Shown here piece by piece: positions 35,717 through 44,201 of a stretch of 64,000 nt of DNA. The stretch spans positions 620,001 through 684,000 of the forward strand of contig NZ_VMKN01000001.1 of the NCBI RefSeq assembly GCF_007483685.1, in the 5' to 3' direction. Both the position numbers and the translations under genes were made by a program. The notes under the pieces were generated by a model. It made no database searches. It saw only the letters and a program-made list of their open reading frames with translations, and was not told the origin of the DNA. The stretch comes from Litoribacter populi (GTDB taxonomy: Bacteria > Bacteroidota > Bacteroidia > Cytophagales > Cyclobacteriaceae). Positions within the stretch are counted from its first letter, which is position 1; the number at the start of each line of letters is the position of its first letter.

Positions 35717-35955
35717 AGTTAGTGATGAGCCGGGTCTCCTCCCATAGCCGGTTATCTCAAATTTAAAGTTTGTCCATACCTGGTCCGTACCTCGTCCGTA
35801 CCATGCAAAGAGGTAAGATGGAGAGAGGAGGAATACAATATAAATTTCGATAGATATAGCAATGAAAAGAGGGCCAGTATCACTCCCTGCACATTAAACC
35901 CAATGTAAGGGCTTAGCGTATGCATGAAGATTGGGAATGCCTTATTATGGGACTT

Positions 35956-36036
35956 CCGGCTCCTTAATCCTTTCATCAGTCCCTGAGGGGAATAAAGCGC
36001 AGCTATTCCTCTCAGGACACTAAACCCTTCAACCAC
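35956..36036 (+). repeat. GNA-loop hairpin element, copy 2
   Basis: Core hairpin at 35979-36018: GTCC, stem CTGAGGGGAAT, tip ATAAAGCGCAGCTAT, then ATTCCTCTCAGGAC. All stem positions pair except one bulged C, although the stem bases differ from copy 1. The flanks CCGGCTCCTTAATCC and TAAACCCTTCAACCA match copy 1. Confidence 0.75.
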
Positions 36037-36230
36037 TTGCAATATCCCCGCCTGCAGTCGTCTTACGTTGCGCCCTTTGCGCTCGTCTTGGCGTTCTTTG
36101 CGAGAAACCCTTCATCTCGCATCCAGGGATTAAGATTGCTTTTTTAGTTGGTTTGGCCTATCTTGGGCTAAACCCGTTCATCGGGATTGTGAAGCTGAAA
36201 TAAGGTTGCGAAAATTAAAAATTACTATTA

Positions 36231-37333
36231 ATGACTTATCCAAACTGTACCTTCACCACCAATGGGTTGTCTCTTTTGGTTTTGATAATAATGCTTACAA
36301 TGGGAGGCTGTACAGATTCCAGCCACATTGAAGAATCCGACATGTTGATCGTGGAGGTGCCCGAAGGGCATGATGAAAATATAGCGCTGGAGGAACTGGC
36401 GGAACCGATTGCTTTAATCCAATTGGAAACCAGAGAAGAAGCTTTCATTACAAGTATAAAAGATATCCACTTTCAGAATGAAATGCTCATCGTAAGCACG
36501 CAAAACAATCAAGTTCTGATTTTTGACATGGACGGGGAATATTTCGGGAAATTAGGTAAAAAAGGGGAGGGACCAAGTGAGTACAATTTCGTCTCCGCCT
36601 TGTCGGTGGATAATGATGAAGATGGGAAGATTTACCTCAGTTCAGGGAGAAAATTAATGGCTTATTCGGCCGAATATGAGTTGCTCGAAGAAGTGAAACT
36701 GGATATGCATTTTGATTATCTTAGGGTATTGGACGGGCAGCTTTACGGTTTTACACAAGAATATGGAGTTCCGGTTCCCAATGGCTATGCCAATAGAACT
36801 AAGTTCCATACTATCAGCCAAGATATGAAAATTGAAGAAACGCTGGAGATCAGAGAGGTGGTCAATGATACGGATGTAATGGCGACTCCTGGTTTTAAAT
36901 ATTATCTCAGTCTAGTGGATGCCGACCGTTACGTGTATACGCCCAATCTTACCCCGGAAAAAATATTAAGGATACTTTGTTTCAAATAAATGATGGAAGC
37001 TTAAAGCCATTTGCCAAATTAAACTTTAAAAAGCCGCACGTCAACGATCAGGGATATAGAAGGTACCATATTTTTAACATTGTAAATACACCTTCACATA
37101 TCACCTCCAATTATGTAGGTGAAGGGGGTGATCATTTTCTGTTTTTGCACCAGAAAGAAACTGGGAGGAGTTATAATTTTAAATCAGGAGTATTGGACAA
37201 TCAAGGAGACCGGGTAATGTTAAAGCCTTTAGTCTCAGAGGAGAATATATACTATTACTCCAAAAAACAGGAGTATACAGATCAATCCAATCAAGAAAAG
37301 AATCCTACAATAGGGATTGTTAGGTTAAAGTGA
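36231..37333 (+). pseudogene. 6-bladed beta-propeller lipoprotein, interrupted by a frameshift
   Basis: The first part (36231-36989, 252 codons) starts with a lipoprotein signal (lipobox MGGC) and then shows beta-propeller blades (NQVLIFDMDGEYFGKLGKKGEGPSEY). After TPNLTPEK it leaves frame; the natural continuation NIKDTLFQINDGSLKPFAKL is in the next frame and runs to 37333. The break falls in an A6 run (36958-36963) that would restore frame with one more A. Total ~367 residues, the size of the intact relative at 39211-40389. Either a pseudogene or a base-calling error. Confidence 0.8.
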
Positions 37334-37444
37334 GTTTTTGGTCATTATTAAGTCCCACTGCGACCTCCGCGCCTCTGTGGTTATTAGATATTCTTCTTGC
37401 GATTATAAACAGAAGGACGTTATTTTGTCAAAACTTCAAGAAAA

Positions 37445-37942
37445 ATGATACAACGCGTACAAACGATTTTCCTTTTTTTGCTGGCACTATGTATGGTGTT
37501 GGTGGCACTTTTCCCACTTTGGTCCCAGGTCAACCCTAGCCAGACCGAGCAGGTGATGCTGACGGCTTGGACATTGACGGTGACCACCATTGGTGTTTCC
37601 GAAATATCAGAATCTGCTGGGATCGTGAGTCAGACGACCACCGCTTATTTGGGAGCATTGGCAATAATATCTGCCTTGCTGGCACTTTATAGCCTCAGTC
37701 AATTCAAGGACAGAAAACGCCAAACAATGCTCAATATGATCAATTCCTTAATCATGGTGGTCATTTTGGGTGCAACTGTTTATCTATCCATCAGCGCCAA
37801 TGACGCCATAGGTGGTAGGGATACGGGAGCCTTCATGCTCGGCTTTTATGCTATTGTCCTTGCCATGCTGATGAACTTACTAGCCAACCGCTTTATCCGC
37901 AAGGATGAATTGCTGGTAAGGTCAGTGGATCGGATTAGGTAA
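37445..37942 (+). CDS. DUF4293 family membrane protein
   Basis: A 165-residue protein beginning MIQRVQTIFLFLLALCM, the standard start of the DUF4293 family of Bacteroidota, with four membrane helices and a short hydrophilic tail. Function unknown. A strong terminator follows 8 bases past the stop. Confidence 0.85.
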   Translation: MIQRVQTIFLFLLALCMVLVALFPLWSQVNPSQTEQVMLTAWTLTVTTIGVSEISESAGIVSQTTTAYLGALAIISALLALYSLSQFKDRKRQTMLNMINSLIMVVILGATVYLSISANDAIGGRDTGAFMLGFYAIVLAMLMNLLANRFIRKDELLVRSVDRIR

Positions 37943-37949
37943 GCAATTA

Positions 37950-37987
37950 AACCTGCCAGGTTTTAAAAACCTGGCAGGTTTTTTTTA
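37950..37987 (+). terminator. Strong intrinsic terminator
   Basis: AACCTGCCAGGTTTT (from 37950) pairs fully with AAAACCTGGCAGGTT (to 37980), followed by seven more T. It ends the DUF4293 transcript, only 11 bases before the next ATG. Confidence 0.88.
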
Positions 37988-37997
37988 TCTTTCCCCT

Positions 37998-39101
37998 ATG
38001 AGATTCGAAACCGTAGCCATCCACGCCGGCACCCAGGTCACTGACAGCCGCAAACCCGTGACCCAGCCCATCACCCTTTCTACCATTTTTGAGCATCAGG
38101 AAGACTCCCTGATCTATACCAGGGCTTCAAACCCCAACCGCCTGGCACTGGAAAACCTGCTTGCCAAATTGGAAAAGGGAAGGGACGCCGCAGCCTTCTC
38201 CTCCGGAAATGCCGCCGGAATGGCTGTTTTTCAAGCCTTGCCGGCAGGCAGCCACGTAATCGCTCCCGAGGATATGTATCATGGACTTCGGTTGCAACTT
38301 ACTGAACTTTATAAAGGCAAGCTGGAAGTGTCCTTTGTGGATATGACTCGGCCGGAAGAAATCGGAAAGGCTTTGCGTCCCCATACTGCACTTTTGTGGC
38401 TGGAAACTCCCTCCAATCCCCTACTTAAAATTACAGACATCATAGCTGCTTGTCAGCAGGTCAAGGATGTCCCGAGCATCAAGGTCGTCTGTGACAACAC
38501 CTTTGCCACACCTGTGTTCCAGAACCCCTTGGACTTGGGGGCTGATATCGTCATGCATAGCAGTACAAAGTATCTCGGAGGCCATTCGGACATACTCGGC
38601 GGGGCTTTGATTACCAAGGAAGAGGATGCTTTCTGGGAACAGATACGATTGGTCCAGAAAGTTGGTGGGGCGGTGCCATCGCCTTTTGATTGCTATTATC
38701 TCACCAGAAGCATCAAGACCCTGGCCTATAGGATGAAGGGGCATGCTGAGCATGCGGGTATCATTGCCACCTATTTGGAAAACCATCCAAATGTGCAAAG
38801 GGTATTTTATCCTGGCGTGAAATCACATGAGGGTTTTGAGGTGGCTTCTGCACAGATGAGTGGTTTTGGGGGGATGCTGTCATTCTTGTATAATGGATCG
38901 GCAGAAGAAACAGACCGAGCCATAAGGAAATTGAAGTATTTCACCAATGCCACCAGTTTGGGTGGGGTTGAAAGCCTGATTGAGAGAAGAGCGGCCGTGG
39001 AGGGGCCGGATACCACCACGCCGCAGAATCTGGTGAGGGTGTCGGTTGGCTTGGAGCACCTGGATGACCTGCTGGGGGATCTGGATGGGGCGCTGGGATG
39101 A
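37998..39101 (+). CDS. Cys/Met metabolism PLP-dependent enzyme (cystathionine gamma-synthase/lyase type)
   Basis: A 367-residue PLP enzyme of the MetB/MetC family. The lysine that binds PLP is in MHSSTKYLGGHSD near residue 190, and TRPEEIGKALRPHTALLWLETPSNPLL precedes it. SVGLEHLDDLLGDL near the end is the family finish. The family includes cystathionine synthases, cystathionine lyases and methionine gamma-lyase; motifs alone do not decide. Alone in its transcript; the sulfate reduction cluster at the window start would supply its sulfur. Confidence 0.88.
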   Translation: MRFETVAIHAGTQVTDSRKPVTQPITLSTIFEHQEDSLIYTRASNPNRLALENLLAKLEKGRDAAAFSSGNAAGMAVFQALPAGSHVIAPEDMYHGLRLQLTELYKGKLEVSFVDMTRPEEIGKALRPHTALLWLETPSNPLLKITDIIAACQQVKDVPSIKVVCDNTFATPVFQNPLDLGADIVMHSSTKYLGGHSDILGGALITKEEDAFWEQIRLVQKVGGAVPSPFDCYYLTRSIKTLAYRMKGHAEHAGIIATYLENHPNVQRVFYPGVKSHEGFEVASAQMSGFGGMLSFLYNGSAEETDRAIRKLKYFTNATSLGGVESLIERRAAVEGPDTTTPQNLVRVSVGLEHLDDLLGDLDGALG

Positions 39102-39112
39102 GAAAAAATGGT

Positions 39113-39146
39113 CACAGACCTGCCTGCTGCAGACAGGTTGTCTGTG
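39113..39146. repeat. Hairpin of the CCTGCCTGC intergenic family
   Basis: CACAGAC (39113-39119) pairs with GTCTGTG (39140-39146), with an inner CCTG/CAGG. The string CACAGACCTGCCTGC recurs at 42295-42309. It follows the PLP enzyme gene and may act as its terminator, though the T run after it is weak. Confidence 0.55.
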
Positions 39147-39210
39147 CCTCTTTATACCCCTCTATCGTCCTCTCAATAATATCACAGCACTCATGTAGCT
39201 GTTATTTTTA

Positions 39211-40389
39211 TTAAAAGTCCTTTAATTTTAACGATACCATCACCTGTTGTTCATCCGGCAGTCTTTTTTTATTTTCTTGAAAGAAAGTATGGATGTTACC
39301 TGCGTTTAATTGGACTTTTTTTCCTTTGTATGTTTCAATATATTGGTTATAAAACTGGGTAGAATTGATTATAAGAATGATTTCATCCTCAGTAAAAGTC
39401 CAAGGAACCCCATGTAATGGCATACCATCAAGATCATTTTCAAGGTTTTTCCCTTGAAAGAGCTTGTTGAACTCTTTATCATAAAGAATGTAGTGATTGT
39501 GGTACCTTCCATAAGGATTGCCCTGATTGAAGTGTAAGAAGTAGTATTTTGACAATGGAAAGAAGGTGTCAACTTCGTTAACTAATTCCCCTTCTCGAAT
39601 TTTTTCTCTCAAGATTCTATCTGTGGCAAATCGAAACCTTTCTGAATCTGACATGCCGCCGTTCCTTACTTCCCATTCCAAAGTTTGTGACAAAAATCCA
39701 TCGCTATTGAATTTGGCCACCTGATAGCTATAAGGAATGCGGAAAAAATAAGCCTTTTCTGAAGAATTGGCCATAAATCCATTTTTTGAGGACACATTAA
39801 TCCAATCATAATTATTAGAAAATTGAAACTGATAATGTTTGTTCTGAGAATTATCTTCCCTTAAAAACATCATGCCATCAGGTCCATTTGAAAAACCCAT
39901 ATAGGAAAGTTTCCAATTTTCCTCCTCATGGAAATAGTAATAAAGTAATTCCTCCTTTTTTTCCTTTAGTAAATTGCCATTCAGATCAAAATATAAGGTC
40001 TTGTTTAGGGGATAGTCCCGAATTGTAATTTGATCTTTACCTGCCTGAAAATCTTCTAATTGAAGGTATTCGCCAGGACCTGCGTTCAAATTGGACTTAA
40101 TGACGGTTTTTAGTAAACCTGAATTTTCAAAAATGAAAATGTGGGATTGCTGTCGGTCCTCAACAAATATATGGTTGTTTTTGATGACCATTTTTGAGGG
40201 TTGAGCTAATACATGCTCATCACCAACATCCAAAAGGGTATATTGGACTGAACTAAAAAGGTCTGAAAATTTCTTTACATCTGAATTTTTTAGATCTATC
40301 TGAAACCTGAGCACATTGTCTGCTTGGTCAGAATGACAACCAAGCAGAAAAAATAAGCATAAACCGAGTGAGAGGTAGTCTTTGGGCAT
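39211..40389 (-). CDS. 6-bladed beta-propeller lipoprotein
   Basis: A 392-residue surface lipoprotein (lipobox LLGC near residue 18) with repeated four-stranded blades, for example HIFIFENSGLLKTVIKSNLNAGPGEYLQLEDF, the mark of the 6-bladed propeller family. It resembles the frameshifted gene at 36231. In Bacteroidota these proteins often sit with genes for small exported Cys-rich peptides, and one such gene lies just upstream (40457-40630), so the two are likely co-transcribed. Confidence 0.8.
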   Translation of the reverse strand: MPKDYLSLGLCLFFLLGCHSDQADNVLRFQIDLKNSDVKKFSDLFSSVQYTLLDVGDEHVLAQPSKMVIKNNHIFVEDRQQSHIFIFENSGLLKTVIKSNLNAGPGEYLQLEDFQAGKDQITIRDYPLNKTLYFDLNGNLLKEKKEELLYYYFHEEENWKLSYMGFSNGPDGMMFLREDNSQNKHYQFQFSNNYDWINVSSKNGFMANSSEKAYFFRIPYSYQVAKFNSDGFLSQTLEWEVRNGGMSDSERFRFATDRILREKIREGELVNEVDTFFPLSKYYFLHFNQGNPYGRYHNHYILYDKEFNKLFQGKNLENDLDGMPLHGVPWTFTEDEIILIINSTQFYNQYIETYKGKKVQLNAGNIHTFFQENKKRLPDEQQVMVSLKLKDF

Positions 40390-40456
40390 AATTTTAATTT
40401 ATTGATAAAAAATAATAGTGATGGCTGAATTTTCAGCCATCACTATTTAATTCAAA

Positions 40457-40630
40457 CTACTGGTCACATAAGGTTTGTTCTGAAATGAAACAGAAATCCG
40501 GTGGAGAAAACCTACAAGCATCATAAGTTCCGCCACTGGGACAGGCACTAGTGTCCATTTTATAACCCTGTATTGCATAGGTGCTTAAGGATGATAAAGA
40601 AAGGAATAAGAATAAAATAAAATTTTTCAT
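40457..40630 (-). CDS. Small exported Cys-rich peptide
   Basis: A 57-residue frame: signal peptide MKNFILFLFLSLSSLSTYA, then about 38 residues with four cysteines (C30, C39, C47, C55) in the pattern C-X8-C-X7-C-X7-C. Such spacing suggests two disulfides. It lies 67 bases upstream of the propeller lipoprotein gene, same strand. The layout recalls NVEALA-type leaderless-domain peptides that accompany 6-bladed propellers in Bacteroides, but there is no NVEALA motif. Too short for common gene finders. Confidence 0.65.
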   Translation of the reverse strand: MKNFILFLFLSLSSLSTYAIQGYKMDTSACPSGGTYDACRFSPPDFCFISEQTLCDQ

Positions 40631-40852
40631 AATGAAAAGTGTTTGGTTAAAAAAAAACTATTAAGTTCACCAACCAATTGATTGGTTTATTAAAGCTAAA
40701 AAAAAAAAATGGATACTGCCAAGAAATAGAAGCACTTTAGGATTAAACCTTTAAACCAAGTGCAAAATACTAAAGAATGAGATACTCCTCAAAGTAGTTA
40801 ACGGGAAGAATGGCAAGAAACCCTTTCTTTGCAAGCCAGGTCCTTTCCTTTC

Positions 40853-42130
40853 TTACTTCTCAAACCCCTCAATCGTCTTCTCTATAATATCACAGCACTC
40901 ATGTAGCTGCTCTTCGGTGATGACCAACGGAGGCGCGAAGCGGATGATGTTGCCGTGGGTGGGTTTGGCCAGTAGGCCGTTGTCTTTTAGGGCCACGCAG
41001 ATGTCCCAGGCGGTGCTGCTGTCCTCGCTGTCGTTGATCACCACGGCGTTCAAGAGGCCTTTGCCCCTGACCAGCTTCACGATGTTGTATTTGTCCACCA
41101 GTTTCTGCATCCGCTCTCTGAAGATATTGCCGAGCTTTCTGGCATTTTGGGCAAGCTTTTCGTCCTTTACCACATCAAGAGCAGCCATGGCAACCTTGGC
41201 GCCAAGTGGGTTTCCCCCGAAGGTGGAACCGTGCTGACCGGGCCTGATCACGCCCATGATCTCGTCATTGGCCAATACAGCAGAAACCGGGAAGAAGCCT
41301 CCCGAAATGGCCTTGCCCAAAATGAGCATGTCCGGCTGGGTGTAGGTTTCCTGCTTTTCGCAATGGCCTTCGCAGCTGCAGTTTCCGCACACGGCCAAAA
41401 GTGAACCCGTCCTTGCAATGCCCGTCTGGATCTCATCGGCGATGAAAAGCACATTGTTTTCTTTGCAGACTGCGGCTACTTCTTTAATATAAGTATCGTC
41501 CGGGGTATAAACCCCTGCTTCACCTTGGATAGGCTCCACCAGGAAGGCAACCACGTTTTTATTTTCGGCCATGATGGTTTTCAAGGCATCTACATCGTTA
41601 TATGGCACTTTGACAAAGCCTGCTGTGTAGGGACCGAAGTTTTTACGGGCGTTTTCGTCGTTAGAAAAGGAGATGACCGTGGTGGTCCTGCCGTGGAAGT
41701 TGTTGTCGGCCACGATGATGGTCGCCTGGTTCTCTTCAATGCCTTTTTTCTCATAGCCCCATTTACGGGCGATCTTGATGGCGGTCTCCACCCCCTCGGC
41801 GCCGGTGTTCATCGGAAGCACTTTGTCGAAGCCGAAGTATTCGGTGATGTATTTCTCGAATGGCCCCAGCACGTCATTGTGAAAAGCCCTTGAGGTCAAA
41901 GTCAGGGTTCCCGCCTGCTCAATCAGCGCGTCCTTGATCCTAGGGTGGCAGTGGCCCTGGTTGACGGCCGAGTAGGCGGAAAGGAAGTCGAAATATTTCT
42001 TTCCTTCCACATCCCATAAAAATACGCCTTCGCCTTTTGAAAGCACCACCGGCAGCGGGTGGTAGTTGTGGGCGCCGTATTTGTCTTCTAAAGCAATGGC
42101 CTGCTGGCTGGAGGTTATTTTTTCAATCAT
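40853..42130 (-). CDS. rocD: Ornithine-oxo-acid transaminase
   Basis: A 425-residue class III aminotransferase. It converts ornithine to glutamate semialdehyde. The sequence contains EDKYGAHNYHPLPVVLSKGEG (16 onward), the PLP lysine in DMLILGKAISGGFFPVSA, and NFHGRTTTVISFS, all typical of RocD. A short Cys-rich insert (CGNCSCEGHC) just before the PLP lysine region is an unusual loop that might bind metal. ATG 42130 (MIEKITSSQQ) is chosen; the 19 codons before it are not family-like. Confidence 0.92.
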   Translation of the reverse strand: MIEKITSSQQAIALEDKYGAHNYHPLPVVLSKGEGVFLWDVEGKKYFDFLSAYSAVNQGHCHPRIKDALIEQAGTLTLTSRAFHNDVLGPFEKYITEYFGFDKVLPMNTGAEGVETAIKIARKWGYEKKGIEENQATIIVADNNFHGRTTTVISFSNDENARKNFGPYTAGFVKVPYNDVDALKTIMAENKNVVAFLVEPIQGEAGVYTPDDTYIKEVAAVCKENNVLFIADEIQTGIARTGSLLAVCGNCSCEGHCEKQETYTQPDMLILGKAISGGFFPVSAVLANDEIMGVIRPGQHGSTFGGNPLGAKVAMAALDVVKDEKLAQNARKLGNIFRERMQKLVDKYNIVKLVRGKGLLNAVVINDSEDSSTAWDICVALKDNGLLAKPTHGNIIRFAPPLVITEEQLHECCDIIEKTIEGFEK

Positions 42131-42513
42131 AAAATCTGTAGTTTTGCCCGCACTTATCGGGCTGAGGTTTGTTTTGGGTAAAAACAAATATAGGGAAAAT
42201 TGACCGATGTCGGAAGTCGGATTTCGGATGAAGATATCCTAACGTAAACTAAAGCCCCTTTAGGGGTTTGGGGTGAAGACGGAAGGAAAGGGGACACAGA
42301 CCTGCCTGCGCAGGCAGGGTTGCGCGGAGTTTAAAAAGGGAGTTTCACGGAGCTTGCCTTTGCTGCAAGCAGGCCTGTCTGCCGACAAAGGCAGGCTTCT
42401 TCGCCGAAGATTTAAATAGGTCACAAAGGTATTATGTTTGAAAAGTAAAGCATAAGCTAAAATTCTTAAATTAAAGGTATAATCCTACTTATCACTTTAA
42501 AAGAACATAGCTT
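42131..42513. other. Intergenic repeats and left flank of the IS110-family element
   Basis: Contains a run of CGGAAGTCGGATTTCGGATG-like low-complexity sequence (near 42208), a small hairpin AAGCCCC/GGGGTTT (near 42251), a perfect palindrome at 42301-42318, an interrupted GCCTTTG...CAAAGGC repeat (42356-42392), and host-type 'GGTCACAAAGG' sequence (42419). The IS left end is somewhere after ~42425; no sharp terminal repeat is visible. Confidence 0.6.
42301..42318. repeat. 18-base perfect palindrome
   Basis: CCTGCCTGCGCAGGCAGG reads the same on both strands. It belongs to the dispersed CCTGCCTGC family also seen at 39113-39146 and, degenerate, at 29812. Confidence 0.8.
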
Positions 42514-42517
42514 ATGC
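42450..42517. repeat. Inverted repeat across the IS110 transposase start
   Basis: GCATAAGCTA (42450-42459) and TAGCTTATGC (42508-42517) are exact complements, 48 bases apart. The right arm includes the transposase ATG (42514-42516). Subterminal inverted repeats near the gene are a feature of the IS1111 group. Confidence 0.65.
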
Positions 42518-43599
42518 CACGCACTAAAGTTAACCAGAAATCCTTTGAAGGACAATGCTTCTATATCGGAATCGATGACCACTTAAGAAACTGGCTGGTC
42601 TCCATCTTCGGGGAGCTTTATGAACACAAGACCATGAGCAGGGACAGAAATCCCGACCAGTTGGCCGATTACATGAATGCGAGCTTTCCGGGAGGGACAT
42701 ACAAAGCTGTTTATGAAGCGGGTTTCAGCGGATTCGGCACCTGTAGGAGGCTCAACGAACTTGGTATTGAATGTATGGTCCTCAATGCGGCCGATGTGCC
42801 GACGAGCCAAAAAGAAAGGCTTCAGAAAAACGATTCGGTCGATGCCAGGAAGCTGGCCAGAATGCTCCGTGGCGGTGAGCTTGAGGGCATCCATGTCCCA
42901 GATACCATTCTAGAGGCTGACCGTACGCTGTGTCGGGTCCGGGATACTCTTGTCAAGGATATGACCCGGAACAAAAGCAGGGTAAAATCTATCCTCATGC
43001 AGTTTGGGGTAGAGATCCCTGCCCGCTTTTCGGCAGTGCAGACTAGGTCATGGTCAAAGGTTTATATGGAATGGGTTCTGGGGCTTGAAGAACTACATCC
43101 GAGTATTAGGCAGACTATAGCCGCCTTGGTGGAGAGCGGCATGGCGCTGAAAAAAAATATTCTGAATATAACCCGTCAGATACGCGAACTTGCCGAAAGT
43201 GACAGGTATCGGGATAATTGCGATAGATTAATAACCATACCCGGTGTGGGGCTGGTTACGGCTATGAACCTGCTGACCCAGCTGGGCGATATAGAGCGGT
43301 TCAAAACACTGGATGAGCTTTGCCATTATATCGGTATTGTGCCGAACACCAGGAGTTCCGGTGAAAAAACTGCCACCGGCAAGATAACCAGAAGAGGCAG
43401 GAAGAAAATTAAGATCTTGCTCATTGAGGCCTCTTGGGTAGCCGTAAGAAAGGATCCTGCCCTGATGGCAAAGTTTAACGAACTGAGCAAAAGGATGAAT
43501 AAAAACAAGGCAATCATCAGGATCGCCAAAAGCCTGCTCAACAGAATCCGCCACATGCTCCGCCATAAGACAGAGTATGTGACCGGTGTAACGGGTTAA
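42514..43599 (+). mobile_element. IS110-family (IS1111-group-like) transposase
   Basis: A 361-residue DEDD recombinase. The RuvC-like N-domain has D21 (YIGIDDHLRNW), E68 (VYEAGFSG), D107 and D110 (KNDSVDARKLAR). The C-terminal Transposase_20 domain reads LITIPGVGLVTAMNLLTQLGD and then the serine region RSSGEKTATGKITRRGRK. Full length. The longer non-coding flank lies 3' of the gene (see 43648-43716), and a subterminal inverted repeat lies 5', which fits the IS1111 group. Outer ends cannot be fixed from one copy. Confidence 0.92.
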
Positions 43600-43647
43600 G
43601 GAATTTTAAAAAACCAATAATGACCGAGTAATCTTGGAAAATTGGAC

Positions 43648-43716
43648 GGGGAATAAACGGTAGTGTGTGCCTGCGGCACCCGTAAGGGAGGACCGTTACA
43701 CAAAGGTTACGTCCCC
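43648..43716 (+). ncRNA. Candidate bridge RNA core in the right end of the IS110-family element
   Basis: Nested pairing: GGGGA (43648-43652) with TCCCC (43712-43716); AACGGT (43656-43661) with ACCGTT (43692-43697); and a tip hairpin GTGCC-TGC-GGCAC (43667-43679). Unpaired segments lie between the stems on both sides, the arrangement of bridge RNAs whose internal loops pair with target and donor DNA. It is 49 bases past the transposase stop. Prediction only. Confidence 0.45.
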
Positions 43717-44201
43717 TTCCTCTTTAAAATGAAAAATACATTGCGGCCGAAACGGACTGCTGATAGGAGATTAATTGAAGAGGTTACAAAAGGTCAAATT
43801 ATATGTATATGAGGAATACGGGATTTATCTTTTCCCCCTAAATACAAAGATAGTTCTTCCCGAATTCCTGTAAAGGCTGAAATGAACGGCGCTGGGGCGC
43901 CGGCCTTGACAGGAACCCGTCCAGAACTGAGAACCGCATTTAAGAGGAAAAAGATAAATACAGGAAAAGTATGCAAAAAAATAGCTTATTCCTTGATTTT
44001 CAACATAGGAGTCACACAACTTGTCCCGAGCAGCGGAGCGAATCGGGAAAGTTTAAAAAAAGTCGCACACCTGTCCAGAGTAACGAAGTGGATCGGGAAA
44101 AGAAAGAGTTTACTACAGGCGCCTCTTCGCGGAGTAACTGGTCACAACTGTTAGTAAACGCCGAGACCTTGACAAGGAAAAATATTTTGGATTTTATAAG
44201 G
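43717..44201. other. IS right flank and degenerate hairpin repeats, no gene
   Basis: After the candidate bridge RNA the sequence returns to host-like DNA. At 44022-44048 and 44080-44100 are two related units of the type TCC(C/A)GAG(C/T)A...GA(A/T)CGGGAAA, each with a central GNA triplet between complementary bases (GC-GGA-GC and AC-GAA-GT). The plus-strand frames at 43882-44154 and 43971-44210 arise from these repeats and are not genes. Confidence 0.6.

Larger units (their letters stand above)
35229..36230. other. 1-kb repeat-rich intergenic region without genes
   Basis: Between mazEF and the broken beta-propeller gene lies about 1 kb with no credible gene. It holds two copies of a hairpin element (35371-35449 and 35956-36036), a five-unit 11-base tandem repeat (35662-35716), and degenerate copies of 'CACAG(A/G)TTAC(A/G)CAGAGG' with 'TTTGCGGCCTTTGCGAG' (near 35474, 35567 and, partly, 36061). 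The minus-strand frame at 35752-36042 is made from the repeats and is not a real gene. Confidence 0.75.

Noticed and set aside
35371-36036. CRISPR array
   Set aside because: The repeats here are two hairpin elements 585 bases apart and an 11-base tandem repeat without spacers; no cas genes are present.
35752-36042. 96-codon minus-strand frame in the repeat region
   Set aside because: It is composed of the hairpin element and neighbouring repeats, has no family resemblance, and similar frames can be read from any copy of this repeat.
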